A DNA stretch of 46,517 bases from Pseudomonas helleri (GTDB lineage Bacteria > Pseudomonadota > Gammaproteobacteria > Pseudomonadales > Pseudomonadaceae), in NCBI RefSeq assembly GCF_001043025.1, contig NZ_JYLD01000024.1, positions 1 to 46,517 of the forward strand, written 5' to 3'. Position 1 is the stretch's first letter; each line of letters opens with the position of its first letter. A model generated the notes under the pieces. That model was given only the letters and a program-made list of their open reading frames with translations, searched no databases and had not been told where the DNA came from. Made by a program: the position numbers and the translations under genes. Positions 1 through 6,268 of the stretch are shown here, one piece after another.

Positions 1-64
1 TCTTTTCGGTCACTTGTTTGACCGCCTGGATTTTGAATTCTTCGGGATATCGCTGGTTGCTCAT
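1..64 (-). CDS. IS3-family transposase OrfA, N-terminal fragment (cut by window edge)
   Basis: The minus strand from the ATG at 62-64 reads MSNQRYPEEFKIQAVKQV and then TEK up to the window edge. This is the usual opening of the helix-turn-helix OrfA protein of IS3-family elements, which binds the element ends and is fused to the DDE-domain OrfB by ribosomal frameshifting. An AGGAGG-like ribosome binding site (cctcct on the plus strand, 69-74) sits just upstream. Only 21 codons are visible, so nothing can be said about whether the element is intact. Confidence 0.78.
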   Translation of the reverse strand, partial: MSNQRYPEEFKIQAVKQVTEK

Positions 65-126
65 GGCACCTCCTAATGGGCCTCATTTTAAGGCTTGGAG
101 GTGTCTACGAAACTAGGGGCGATTCA
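1..126 (-). mobile_element. One end of an IS3-family (IS51-type) insertion sequence, cut by the window edge
   Basis: Read on the minus strand the element begins near 126 with TGAATCGCCCC, followed by a short leader and then the start of a transposase gene at 64. A terminus of this form in front of a small orfA is what I expect for IS51-type members of the IS3 family; that assignment is from memory. Only about 126 bases are inside the window. The base next to the outer end belongs to a different, AT-rich gene, so this is an insertion or recombination boundary. The exact last base is uncertain by a base or two. Confidence 0.72.
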
Positions 127-765
127 AGGGTGCTCGCATACCGAAGAATAATTTCTGAAGAGTTAGATAGCGATCTTCTCCAATTAAAAGAAAGCGCGGC
201 TGCGAAAATCGCAATTGCGGCTTTTTTAGTTGGAAGAAGTACGTCCCACATGTTTTTATTGAAAGCAGTCGCTAAAAGAATTCCATCCGTCTACGTTTGG
301 TTTGGACTTATTGCAGGGATTGTTGGTCCAACATATTGGGAGGTAGATTGGGCACGCGCTACCAAGGGAATTGAAAAAAACCTTAGAACGAAGCTTGACT
401 GGTCGGAGCCAAACCAATCAGATCTTTCTTGGACAGAATACGAGTGGCTAACGTCGACGTTCAGAAATATCTCTCCATTCACCGAAATGCCAAAACAGCT
501 TCCGAAAGTTCTTTCAATTGAAGTCATCCCTGGTGCCGCATGCCAGTTTAGGTTGGCCCTCGATAAAAATGGAACCACAGGCAAAAATGCGGCGAGCGAT
601 GCAGAGGCGCATGAACTAAATGCTCTTAAATCACTATTGTCAGATTTTTACTCATTAGCTGAAAAAGTAAAAAAACAACTCGGCAATAGCGAAAGTACTG
701 GAAGACTCATTAGCACTAATGAGCACCCCACTAAATATTATTCAAAAAGGCCGAAAAAAACCTAG
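76..765 (+). CDS. Unidentified protein, C-terminal fragment joined to an IS end
   Basis: I do not recognise this protein. The open frame is 229 codons, but about the first 17 (MGLILRLGGVYETRGDS) are read antisense through the IS3-family end. Native coding sequence seems to start only near base 127, at RVLAYRRIISEE. The remaining 212 residues are mostly soluble, with one hydrophobic stretch near residues 76-90 (VWFGLIAGIVGPTYW) and a lysine-rich tail. The frame is clearly more AT-rich than the core genes further right, which fits transferred DNA. It converges on the recombinase module and may be cargo of that element, though this is inference. The original start has been lost, so it is probably non-functional. 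Confidence 0.5.
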   Translation: MGLILRLGGVYETRGDSRVLAYRRIISEELDSDLLQLKESAAAKIAIAAFLVGRSTSHMFLLKAVAKRIPSVYVWFGLIAGIVGPTYWEVDWARATKGIEKNLRTKLDWSEPNQSDLSWTEYEWLTSTFRNISPFTEMPKQLPKVLSIEVIPGAACQFRLALDKNGTTGKNAASDAEAHELNALKSLLSDFYSLAEKVKKQLGNSESTGRLISTNEHPTKYYSKRPKKT

Positions 766-799
766 GCGACTCCGGAACTCCAAAGAGCAAATGAGTAAG

Positions 800-817
800 G
801 CCGCATGTATATGCGGC
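800..817. terminator. Small hairpin between convergent genes
   Basis: GCCGCAT and ATGCGGC form a perfect 7-bp stem around the loop GTAT. It lies between the end of the unidentified plus-strand gene (765) and the end of the small minus-strand coiled-coil gene (895). There is no long T run on either side, so a weak bidirectional terminator is only a guess. Confidence 0.35.
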
Positions 818-894
818 TACCTCACAACCCATACCAAAATTTAAAACAGCGTTCAGGCATCGGACAATTCAAAAAAGGAAATATAACTCCCGCG

Positions 895-1284
895 CTATTG
901 CTCTATATTACAATTCCCACTCAATGACGAGTCACGGTCAATCATGGGCATTGGTACATCCAGCTTGTCTTTAGTCAGTCCATGCTTGCAAGCATTGTAT
1001 TGCCATCTAATAAACTGCTCCAACAGACTAGTGTTTTCGGCTCTAATACGATCATTTTCATTTTCAAGACGCTTAATACGTTGTTCTGCAATACTCAGGC
1101 TGGCTGGCCTTTTGGTCGTGATGAAGCCGTTTTTTTTCTGTTCTTTCTTATGCCCGAAAGCAGTCTTAACTTGTTCATGAGAGCTGAGAGTCTGTCGAGT
1201 CGGCCGCCCCCAATCAGTGGCGCAACCGCATCACACAGCGCATCCCAACCCAGTTTTCCTTCCCATACATCGATCAAGTTAACT
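895..1284 (-). pseudogene. Small coiled-coil protein, third gene of a recombinase trio, broken
   Basis: The minus strand can be read as one protein only if a frameshift near 1203-1212 is allowed, at a run of five C on the plus strand. The first frame gives DVWEGKLGWDALCDAVAPL. The second gives TLSSHEQVKTAFGHKKEQ, then TKRPASLSIAEQRIKRLENE, then ENTSLLEQFIRWQYN, ending at the stop at 895-897. The middle is strongly heptad-like, with L/I/E/N spacing typical of a coiled coil. The IS66 element starts at 1285 and removes the upstream part. Small proteins of this size follow paired tyrosine recombinases in Tn554-type modules (TnpC). I infer that role from position and shape; homology is not demonstrated. 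Confidence 0.55.
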
Positions 1285-1310
1285 GTAAGCGATCCATGAA
1301 CCCCACATTT
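1285..1310 (+). repeat. IS66 terminal inverted repeat, left
   Basis: It begins GTAAGCGATCCATGAACCCC. It matches the inverted right end over the first 26 bases with about four differences. The GTAAGCG opening is typical of IS66-family ends. Confidence 0.8.
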
Positions 1311-1329
1311 TAAAGGTGGAAATCTATGG

Positions 1330-2862
1330 CTATCGTGGAATTTGCAGCGTGCAGTTCCACGGCAGCAAGGCCTCGAAGTCTTCTACGCTCGAGGCTTGTG
1401 GCAGGCGCTCAAGTGCGTGGCGCAGCCACGCATAGGGCTCTTGGCCGTTGGCTTTAGCCGTCTCGACCAAACTGTAAAGCTGAGCGCTGGCCATCGCGCC
1501 TTTGGGTGTGTCGCTGAACAGCAAGTTCTTGCGTCCGATAACGAAGGGCCTGATCGCACGCTCTGCCGCATTGTTGTCGATCGGCAAGTAACCAGCTTCG
1601 GTGTAGCGCACTAGCTTGATCCAGTTGCTAGCCAAGTAGCTGATGGCTTTACCCAGTGCATTTTGCGCCGTCACTTGTGGCTGGGTTTTCTCCAGCCATG
1701 TTTGCAACTGCGCCAACACCGGCAGGCTGTTTTGCTGTCGGCATTCGTGACGATGTTCATCGCCGACTTCTTTTAAATCTCGCTCGATACCGTATAGCTT
1801 GTTAATCAGATTCAGGGCGATATCGGCACGCCCGGTTTTGCCTTTCGGCTGCACCTTTTGCGCCTCGACAAACTTGCGTCGCGCATGAGCCCAACAGCCT
1901 AAACGTTCGACACCGGATTGCGCGCCCAAGGCGTTATAACCAGCGTAATCATCGGCCATCAGGTAGCCGCGATAACCTTCGAGCAGGCGCGACGGAACCT
2001 CCTGCGCCCGGCTGGTCGAGTAGTCAAAAAGGATCACAGGCTGATTCGGCGGCCCGCCGGTTTGCACCCACATCCAGGATTGGCTGCTCGGTTCTCGATC
2101 AGGTTCTTTCAGCACTTGCACACGCGTTTCGTCGCAGTGGGTGACGCGACTTTCCAGCAGTCGATCCCGCATCAAGTTGAGCAAGGGTTGCAGGTGTTCG
2201 CCGCACTGGATAACCCAGCGCGCCAAGGTTTGCCGTGGAATATTGACGCCGTGGCGACCGAGTACTTTTTCGAAGCGATGCAGTAGCAGGCCATCGACGT
2301 ATTTGGTCGTCAGCAACATCGCCAAAACGCTGGGGCTGGCCATACTCTTTTCGATCAGCTGCGCCGGCTTGTCGGCCGTGACCAGCGCGGTTTCACAGCC
2401 ACGGCAGGCGTAGACCTTGCGCACATGTCTGATCACGCGGATTTGCATCGGCACGATCTCGAGCTGCTCACTGATTTCCTCGCCAATGCTGTGTTTACGG
2501 CAACCGCAGGCGCAGGTCAGCTCGTGATCGGGCAGTTCGTGAATGACTTCGATGCGCGGAAGATCGGCGGGCAGAGGCTTGCGTTTGCCCCGTCGCTTGG
2601 TCGGAGCGACGACCTCTTCTTCAACCGTTTCGTCGACAGATTCGGCCACGCTTTCAGCTTCGTTGAACAAGGCCATTTGCGGAATCGTGGGACCGGCGGT
2701 CTGCTCTGACTTTCGCCCGAAAAGGCGCTGACGCAACAGCGCGTTTTCCTCTTCAAGATGAACGATCTTGCCCTTATCAGACTCGCGCTCACTCAGCATT
2801 TGCTCAAGCAGTTGCTTGAGCAAAACAGGGTCGTCAGGAAGGTCTTTGGGCATGAAAATCAT
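1330..2862 (-). CDS. tnpC: IS66-family transposase TnpC
   Basis: This is the DDE transposase of the IS66 element, 510 residues, the normal length. In order, it has an N-terminal leucine-zipper region (LLKQLLEQMLSERES to ENALLRQRLFGRKSEQ, residues about 13-56), a zinc-finger-like segment with CACGC and a later CRGC, and the DDE domain. Catalytic candidates are D in THCDETRVQ, D in MADDYAGYNAL and E in NNAAERAIRP. The usual C-terminal IS66 tail (AYAWLRHALERLP-like, ending in LLPWNC) is present. There is no frameshift. Translation could start at the first ATG (2862) or three codons later at MPKDLPDD. It follows tnpB by 18 bases. Confidence 0.93.
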   Translation of the reverse strand: MIFMPKDLPDDPVLLKQLLEQMLSERESDKGKIVHLEEENALLRQRLFGRKSEQTAGPTIPQMALFNEAESVAESVDETVEEEVVAPTKRRGKRKPLPADLPRIEVIHELPDHELTCACGCRKHSIGEEISEQLEIVPMQIRVIRHVRKVYACRGCETALVTADKPAQLIEKSMASPSVLAMLLTTKYVDGLLLHRFEKVLGRHGVNIPRQTLARWVIQCGEHLQPLLNLMRDRLLESRVTHCDETRVQVLKEPDREPSSQSWMWVQTGGPPNQPVILFDYSTSRAQEVPSRLLEGYRGYLMADDYAGYNALGAQSGVERLGCWAHARRKFVEAQKVQPKGKTGRADIALNLINKLYGIERDLKEVGDEHRHECRQQNSLPVLAQLQTWLEKTQPQVTAQNALGKAISYLASNWIKLVRYTEAGYLPIDNNAAERAIRPFVIGRKNLLFSDTPKGAMASAQLYSLVETAKANGQEPYAWLRHALERLPQASSVEDFEALLPWNCTLQIPR

Positions 2863-2880
2863 GCCCTGGATTATACCGAA

Positions 2881-3240
2881 TCAGGCGACGAATCGAGGCG
2901 TTAAAACTTGATGCGGACGGTTGCGCCACAAATCAAAACCGTCCAATAACCAGTTGAGTTCTTGAACCGTCAGCACGATGGCTTCATCCGAACAATCCGG
3001 CGATGTTTTGAAGCGCTCGGACTCCAGCCGCTTTAGCCAAAGGCAGAAGCCGTTGCGCTCCCAATACAAAATCTTAACTCGGTTTCGGGGCTTGTTGAGG
3101 AACACGAAAAGCACCGGGTCAAACACCGCGACCTTGATGTCCAGTTCGACCAGGGCGGCAAGGCCGTCGATGGATTTTCGGAAGTCGACGGGTTTGGGAT
3201 ACAGATAGACTTTTTCGACTTTTGCGTCGGGACGCATCAT
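2881..3240 (-). CDS. tnpB: IS66-family accessory protein TnpB
   Basis: This 119-residue protein has the signature of the IS66 Orf2/TnpB family: KVYLYPKPVDFRKSIDGLAA near the start, then FVFLNKPRNRVKILYWERNG and FCLWLKRLE. The family is needed for IS66 transposition, but its exact biochemical role is unclear. It precedes tnpC in the same orientation with an 18-base gap, so the two are likely co-transcribed. The frame is intact and full length. The start used here is the second-codon ATG pair ATGATG at 3235-3240; either ATG could serve. Confidence 0.92.
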   Translation of the reverse strand: MMRPDAKVEKVYLYPKPVDFRKSIDGLAALVELDIKVAVFDPVLFVFLNKPRNRVKILYWERNGFCLWLKRLESERFKTSPDCSDEAIVLTVQELNWLLDGFDLWRNRPHQVLTPRFVA

Positions 3241-3298
3241 GAGGGGCTGGCTCCAGAAAGGAATCGGAGCACAGCATCGGGGATCAGATGGCGGCTTT

Positions 3299-3324
3299 GA
3301 ATGTGGGGTTTATGGAGCGTTTAC
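3299..3324 (-). repeat. IS66 terminal inverted repeat, right
   Basis: Read on the minus strand it begins GTAAACGCTCCATAAACCCC, the partner of the left end at 1285. Its first bases supply the last codons and the stop of the truncated recombinase reading frame that runs into it (VNAP-stop). Confidence 0.8.
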
Positions 3325-4335
3325 CAAGGTTTTATGTTGATGCTGGCTCCACCGATCTGCACCGTACAAACCGTCCTCACTGGCCTCTCGTGCCTTTTCT
3401 AACTGCATACGAACGCCATCCCGCTGCTGCATCAGGCGCTCTAGCCTTTCCTCGTCTCCCTTGATGCAAACCTGCTCAGTGCAGTTCAAGCAGTCGCGAT
3501 GCTTCTGGCATGGCAGCATGGAGAAATCGTGAACACAGAAGCCATACTCGGTTACATGAGCAATTCCGTCTCCGACCGCATCCAGATCAGCAAACGTTAC
3601 CGGAGCATTAGCCTTCACTTTATCGAGAACACCACCTAATCCAGACGACCGAGCCAGATCAACGTATTCATCGTCGCTCATGTGGTTGTAGGTAGCGTTC
3701 TGATGGATGTTCGCGCGACCTGACCACTTTGCGAGATCAAGCTGGCCGAGGTCGCCCCTTTGAGCAATTGTGTTTAAGCAGTGCCGCAACTGGTGCGAAG
3801 TCATGGAAATCTGCGAGCCATCCCGATTGGTGTAACCATAGCGACGCCAAATATTGCTTTCTTGGCCTGGGATGTAATTCAGATCTGTAGTAAAGGTGCT
3901 TTTGCCCGGAGTCCACAGCAGCAAAGGGCTGGTAGTACCGGCGTTTTTCAAGGTGCAACTCATGACGGCGAAAGCAGCAGAGTGCTTGCGAGTATCTGAT
4001 GTGCCGTTCCTTGTTCTTCCACGGCCAGCCTTCCGGTAGTTGGCTATGAGCAAACTTGCTCAGGAACGCCAAGGTCAAAAACTCCCCGTTTACCTTCAGG
4101 ATCTGATAAGGCTCATAGCCTTAAAATACGGACTGAGATTCAGATGCTCCACCGACAACCCTAGCGCCTTTGCCGCCTGCTCATCTGTTAATGGATCAAA
4201 CTCGCCAACATTTGGACAGTCCACGTGACGATAGAACTTGTCAGGCTGCGTTTTATACCAGGTAGCCAGCCTACGCCCTTGTTCAGACATCTCGGTGAGG
4301 CGACGCACCGCCTCGACGGCTATCTCTCTCGTCAC
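3325..4335 (-). pseudogene. Large tyrosine recombinase with C-terminal cysteine cluster, broken
   Basis: Three consecutive minus-strand frames join into one recombinase. The first (4335 to about 4100) has MTREIAVEAVRRLTEMSEQG and PYFKAMSLI. The second (about 4100 to 3950) has EFLTLAFLSKFAHSQLPEGW and RYSQALCCFRRHEL. The third (3950 to 3325) has TSHQLRHCLNTIAQRGDLGQ, LAKWSGR and NATYNHMS. The catalytic set HxxR, W and Y is visible in the third piece. After it come GFCVHDFSMLPC and HRDCLNCTEQVC, a cysteine cluster that looks metal-binding, followed by a helical tail. The IS66 element cuts the tail off after HQHKTL. Two frameshifts plus loss of the 5' part make it a pseudogene. Confidence 0.75.
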
Positions 4336-4530
4336 GGTTGAAACCCACTTGATATAAGCCCCTGCGGACCTCCCGATTTGTGCGTTACAAAGAGATAGCC
4401 GTGCTTCTTGGCGCCGGGCACTTTATTTCGATGACTGAGCACATAGCCACGAATCCGATCCACAAGTTCGGGCATCAACGGGAAGACACGTTCTCGTGTC
4501 TTTGCTACTGGCTCATAGGCGACGGCCACC
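4332..4530 (-). pseudogene. First tyrosine recombinase of the trio, internal fragment
   Basis: On the minus strand the frame reads AKTRERVFPLMPELVDRIRG, then HRNKVPGAKKHGYLFVTHKS and GLISSGFQP before a stop. The KTRxRxxPL and YLFVTHK patterns are typical of the middle of a tyrosine recombinase core domain. The C-terminal HxLRH and catalytic tyrosine are missing. It runs directly into the second recombinase remnant with a GTGA overlap at 4332-4335. Upstream, the homology stops near 4510-4535, where the antisense of the aldehyde dehydrogenase begins. It is therefore cut at both ends, and its partner gene lacks its own N-terminal part. Confidence 0.6.
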
Positions 4531-5444
4531 TGTTCGGCCAAGCTCTGGTCAGCCATCCCGCGATCAAGGCCGTCGCCTTTACAGGTTCGCGACAAGACGG
4601 CCTGGCGCTGATGCGTACAGCGGCGCAACGCAGCGAACCGATTCCGGTGTACGCCGAAATGAGCTGCATCAATCCCGTGTTCCTGTTGCCTTATGCGCTG
4701 TCGATGCGCGCCAGCGAAATCGGCCGAGGATTCGTCGAGGCACTGACAATGAGTGCGGGGCAACTGTGCACCAATCCTGGCTTGGTGATTGCCCTGGAAG
4801 GCCAGCCTCTGACCCAGTTTTGCGATACAGCCCTGAATACTCTGCGCACAAAGGCGGCGGCAACCATGCTGACGCCGGGCATTCATCAGGCTTACCTCGC
4901 CGGTGTCGAGGAAACGGCCACTATCAACGGTGTTACGACGCTGGGCCAAGGTGGTCCCGCGCAAAAGCCATGTGCAGCGCAAGCCGCATTGTTCGTCACG
5001 GATGCAGCCACCTTTGTGACGACAGGACGACTGGGCGATGAAACATTCGGCCCCAGCTCGCTCATAGTCGCCTGCAAGAATGAAGAAGAAATGCTGGCGG
5101 TCGCCGAGCACCTGTCAGGCCAACTGACAGCGACCTTGCAACTGGATGACGCTGATCATGGGCTGGCAAGAAAACTGTTGCCCATTCTTGAGCGCAAAGC
5201 GGGGCGGATTTTGGCGAATGGTTACCCGAACAACGTCGAGGTCTCGCACGCGATGGTGCACGGCGGCCCGTTCCCGGCCAGTTCGGACAGTCGCAGCAGC
5301 GCGTTCGGCGCCAGCGCCATCGACAGATTCCTGCGGCCCGTGTGTTATCAGGACCTGCCTGCGGCCTTGATGCCCGCAGCACTACAGGATGGCAATCCGC
5401 TAGAACTCTGGCGGACGGTTAATGGTGAATGTGTGCTTGCCTGA
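4530..5444 (+). pseudogene. Aldehyde dehydrogenase (ketoglutarate-semialdehyde type), 5'-truncated
   Basis: From about 4533 the plus strand encodes the C-terminal two thirds of an NAD(P)-dependent aldehyde dehydrogenase: GQALVSHPAIKAVAFTGSRQ, EMSCINPVF, GAGQ-like SAGQLCTNPG with the catalytic cysteine, TMLTPGIHQAY, FGPSSLIV, then VEVSHAMVHGGPFPA and FLRPVCYQDLP near the end. These match the group acting on 2-oxoglutarate semialdehyde in galactarate, glucarate or arabinose breakdown. The family is usually about 525 residues; about 303 remain. The open frame can be read from an ATG at 4380, but its first 50 codons are antisense to the recombinase fragment, so that start is not native. The N-terminal part that forms most of the cofactor pocket is lost. 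Confidence 0.8.
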
Positions 5445-5450
5445 GTCGAG

Positions 5451-5470
5451 GAGAGAGTCGGCGCTCTCTC
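5451..5470 (+). terminator. Hairpin after the aldehyde dehydrogenase
   Basis: GAGAGAG and CTCTCTC form a perfect 7-bp stem around a TCGGCG loop, 7 bases after the stop codon. GCCGGAGCATTTTCC follows, so there is only a short T run. It may be the original terminator of the dehydrogenase gene. Confidence 0.45.
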
Positions 5471-5532
5471 GCCGGAGCATTTTCCTGATGGGAAAGCACT
5501 TCAAGGTTAAAAACTTCACGTCGTAAAACCAT

Positions 5533-5701
5533 AAAAAAGCCCTATACAGGTAATGCTGTTCACTTATGAGATGCGTAAGAGTAAATGTAGGAGCGAGCTT
5601 GTCTCACGAGCTTTTAAAAGATCAAAAGATCGCGAGACAAGCTCGCTCCTACAGGGTTCGCTTTCGCTTATGTGAACAGCATTGCCCTGTACAGGGGCTT
5701 T
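5533..5701. repeat. Nested palindrome: REP doublet inside 12-bp arms inside a terminator-like stem
   Basis: There are three nested inverted repeats with a common centre. The inner pair is TGTAGGAGCGAGCTTGTCTC (5586-5605) and its exact complement (5634-5653), a typical Pseudomonas REP doublet. The middle pair is AATGCTGTTCAC (5552-5563) and its exact complement (5672-5683). The outer pair is AAAGCCCTATACAGG (5536-5550) against CCTGTACAGGGGCTTT (5686-5701), matching with one bulge and one mismatch. On the minus strand the far outer arm is followed by a T-rich run (GGGCTTTTTTAT). The outer stem looks like the ssb terminator, split by a REP-bearing insert. Confidence 0.7.
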
Positions 5702-5737
5702 CCGAAAGAAACCTTAGATTTAGGTCTCAGGTATTTT

Positions 5738-6259
5738 CTAGAACGGAATATCGTCGTCGAAGCTGTCGAAGTCCGCGGCTGGCTGTGGAGCCTGCTGTTG
5801 CGGCGCTGGACGCGACTGTTGCTGCTGTTGCTGCGGCGCAGGGCGTTGTGCCTGCTGACGCGGAGCGGATTGCTGGTAGTTGTTACCGCCGCCCTGGTTT
5901 TGCTGGTCGCCCTGTGGACGGCCACCCAGCAGCTGCATGGTGCCTTGCATGTCGACCACGATTTCGGTGGTGTAACGCTTGATACCGTCTTTTTCCCACT
6001 CACGGGTTTGCAGCTTGCCTTCGATGTACACCTGCGAACCCTTGCGCAGGTATTCGCCAGCGATTTCGGCCACTTTGCCGAACATCGATACACGGTGCCA
6101 TTCAGTCTTTTCGACTTTCTGACCGGTTTGTTTGTCGGTCCATTGTTCGCTGGTTGCCAGACTCAGGTTGGTCACGGCATTACCGTTAGGCAAGTAGCGA
6201 ACTTCGGGATCCTGGCCGCATGTGCCGACCAATATAACTTTGTTAACCCCACGGGCCAT
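5738..6259 (-). CDS. ssb: Single-stranded DNA-binding protein SSB
   Basis: SSB coats single-stranded DNA in replication, repair and recombination and recruits partner proteins through its tail. The 173-residue frame has the OB fold at residues 1-110 (MARGVNKVILVG, LATSEQW, EWHRVSMFGKVAE, YIEGKLQTREW), then a long glutamine-, proline- and alanine-rich linker. It ends with the conserved acidic tip DSFDDDIPF. The start is firm: MARGVNK follows a good ribosome binding site (GGAGAA). It lies only 9 bases after the MFS transporter gene, so the two are probably one transcript. The outer stem of the nested palindrome downstream is its likely terminator. Confidence 0.97.
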   Translation of the reverse strand: MARGVNKVILVGTCGQDPEVRYLPNGNAVTNLSLATSEQWTDKQTGQKVEKTEWHRVSMFGKVAEIAGEYLRKGSQVYIEGKLQTREWEKDGIKRYTTEIVVDMQGTMQLLGGRPQGDQQNQGGGNNYQQSAPRQQAQRPAPQQQQQQSRPAPQQQAPQPAADFDSFDDDIPF

Positions 6260-6268
6260 AACGTTCTC

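Larger units (their letters stand above)
1285..3324 (-). mobile_element. IS66-family insertion sequence, complete with both ends
   Basis: The element runs from GTAAGCGATCCATG at 1285 to the inverted copy ending at 3324. It is about 2.04 kb and carries tnpB and tnpC on the minus strand. No tnpA is seen in the 84 bases upstream of tnpB; some IS66 members lack it. The flanking 8-mers are agttaact on the left and caaggttt on the right. They differ, so there is no visible 8-bp target duplication of the kind IS66 elements usually make. It separates the second and third genes of the recombinase trio. Confidence 0.85.

Noticed and set aside
4380..4530. N-terminal extension of the aldehyde dehydrogenase frame
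   Set aside because: Its codons are antisense to the recombinase fragment and do not resemble the enzyme's N-terminus.
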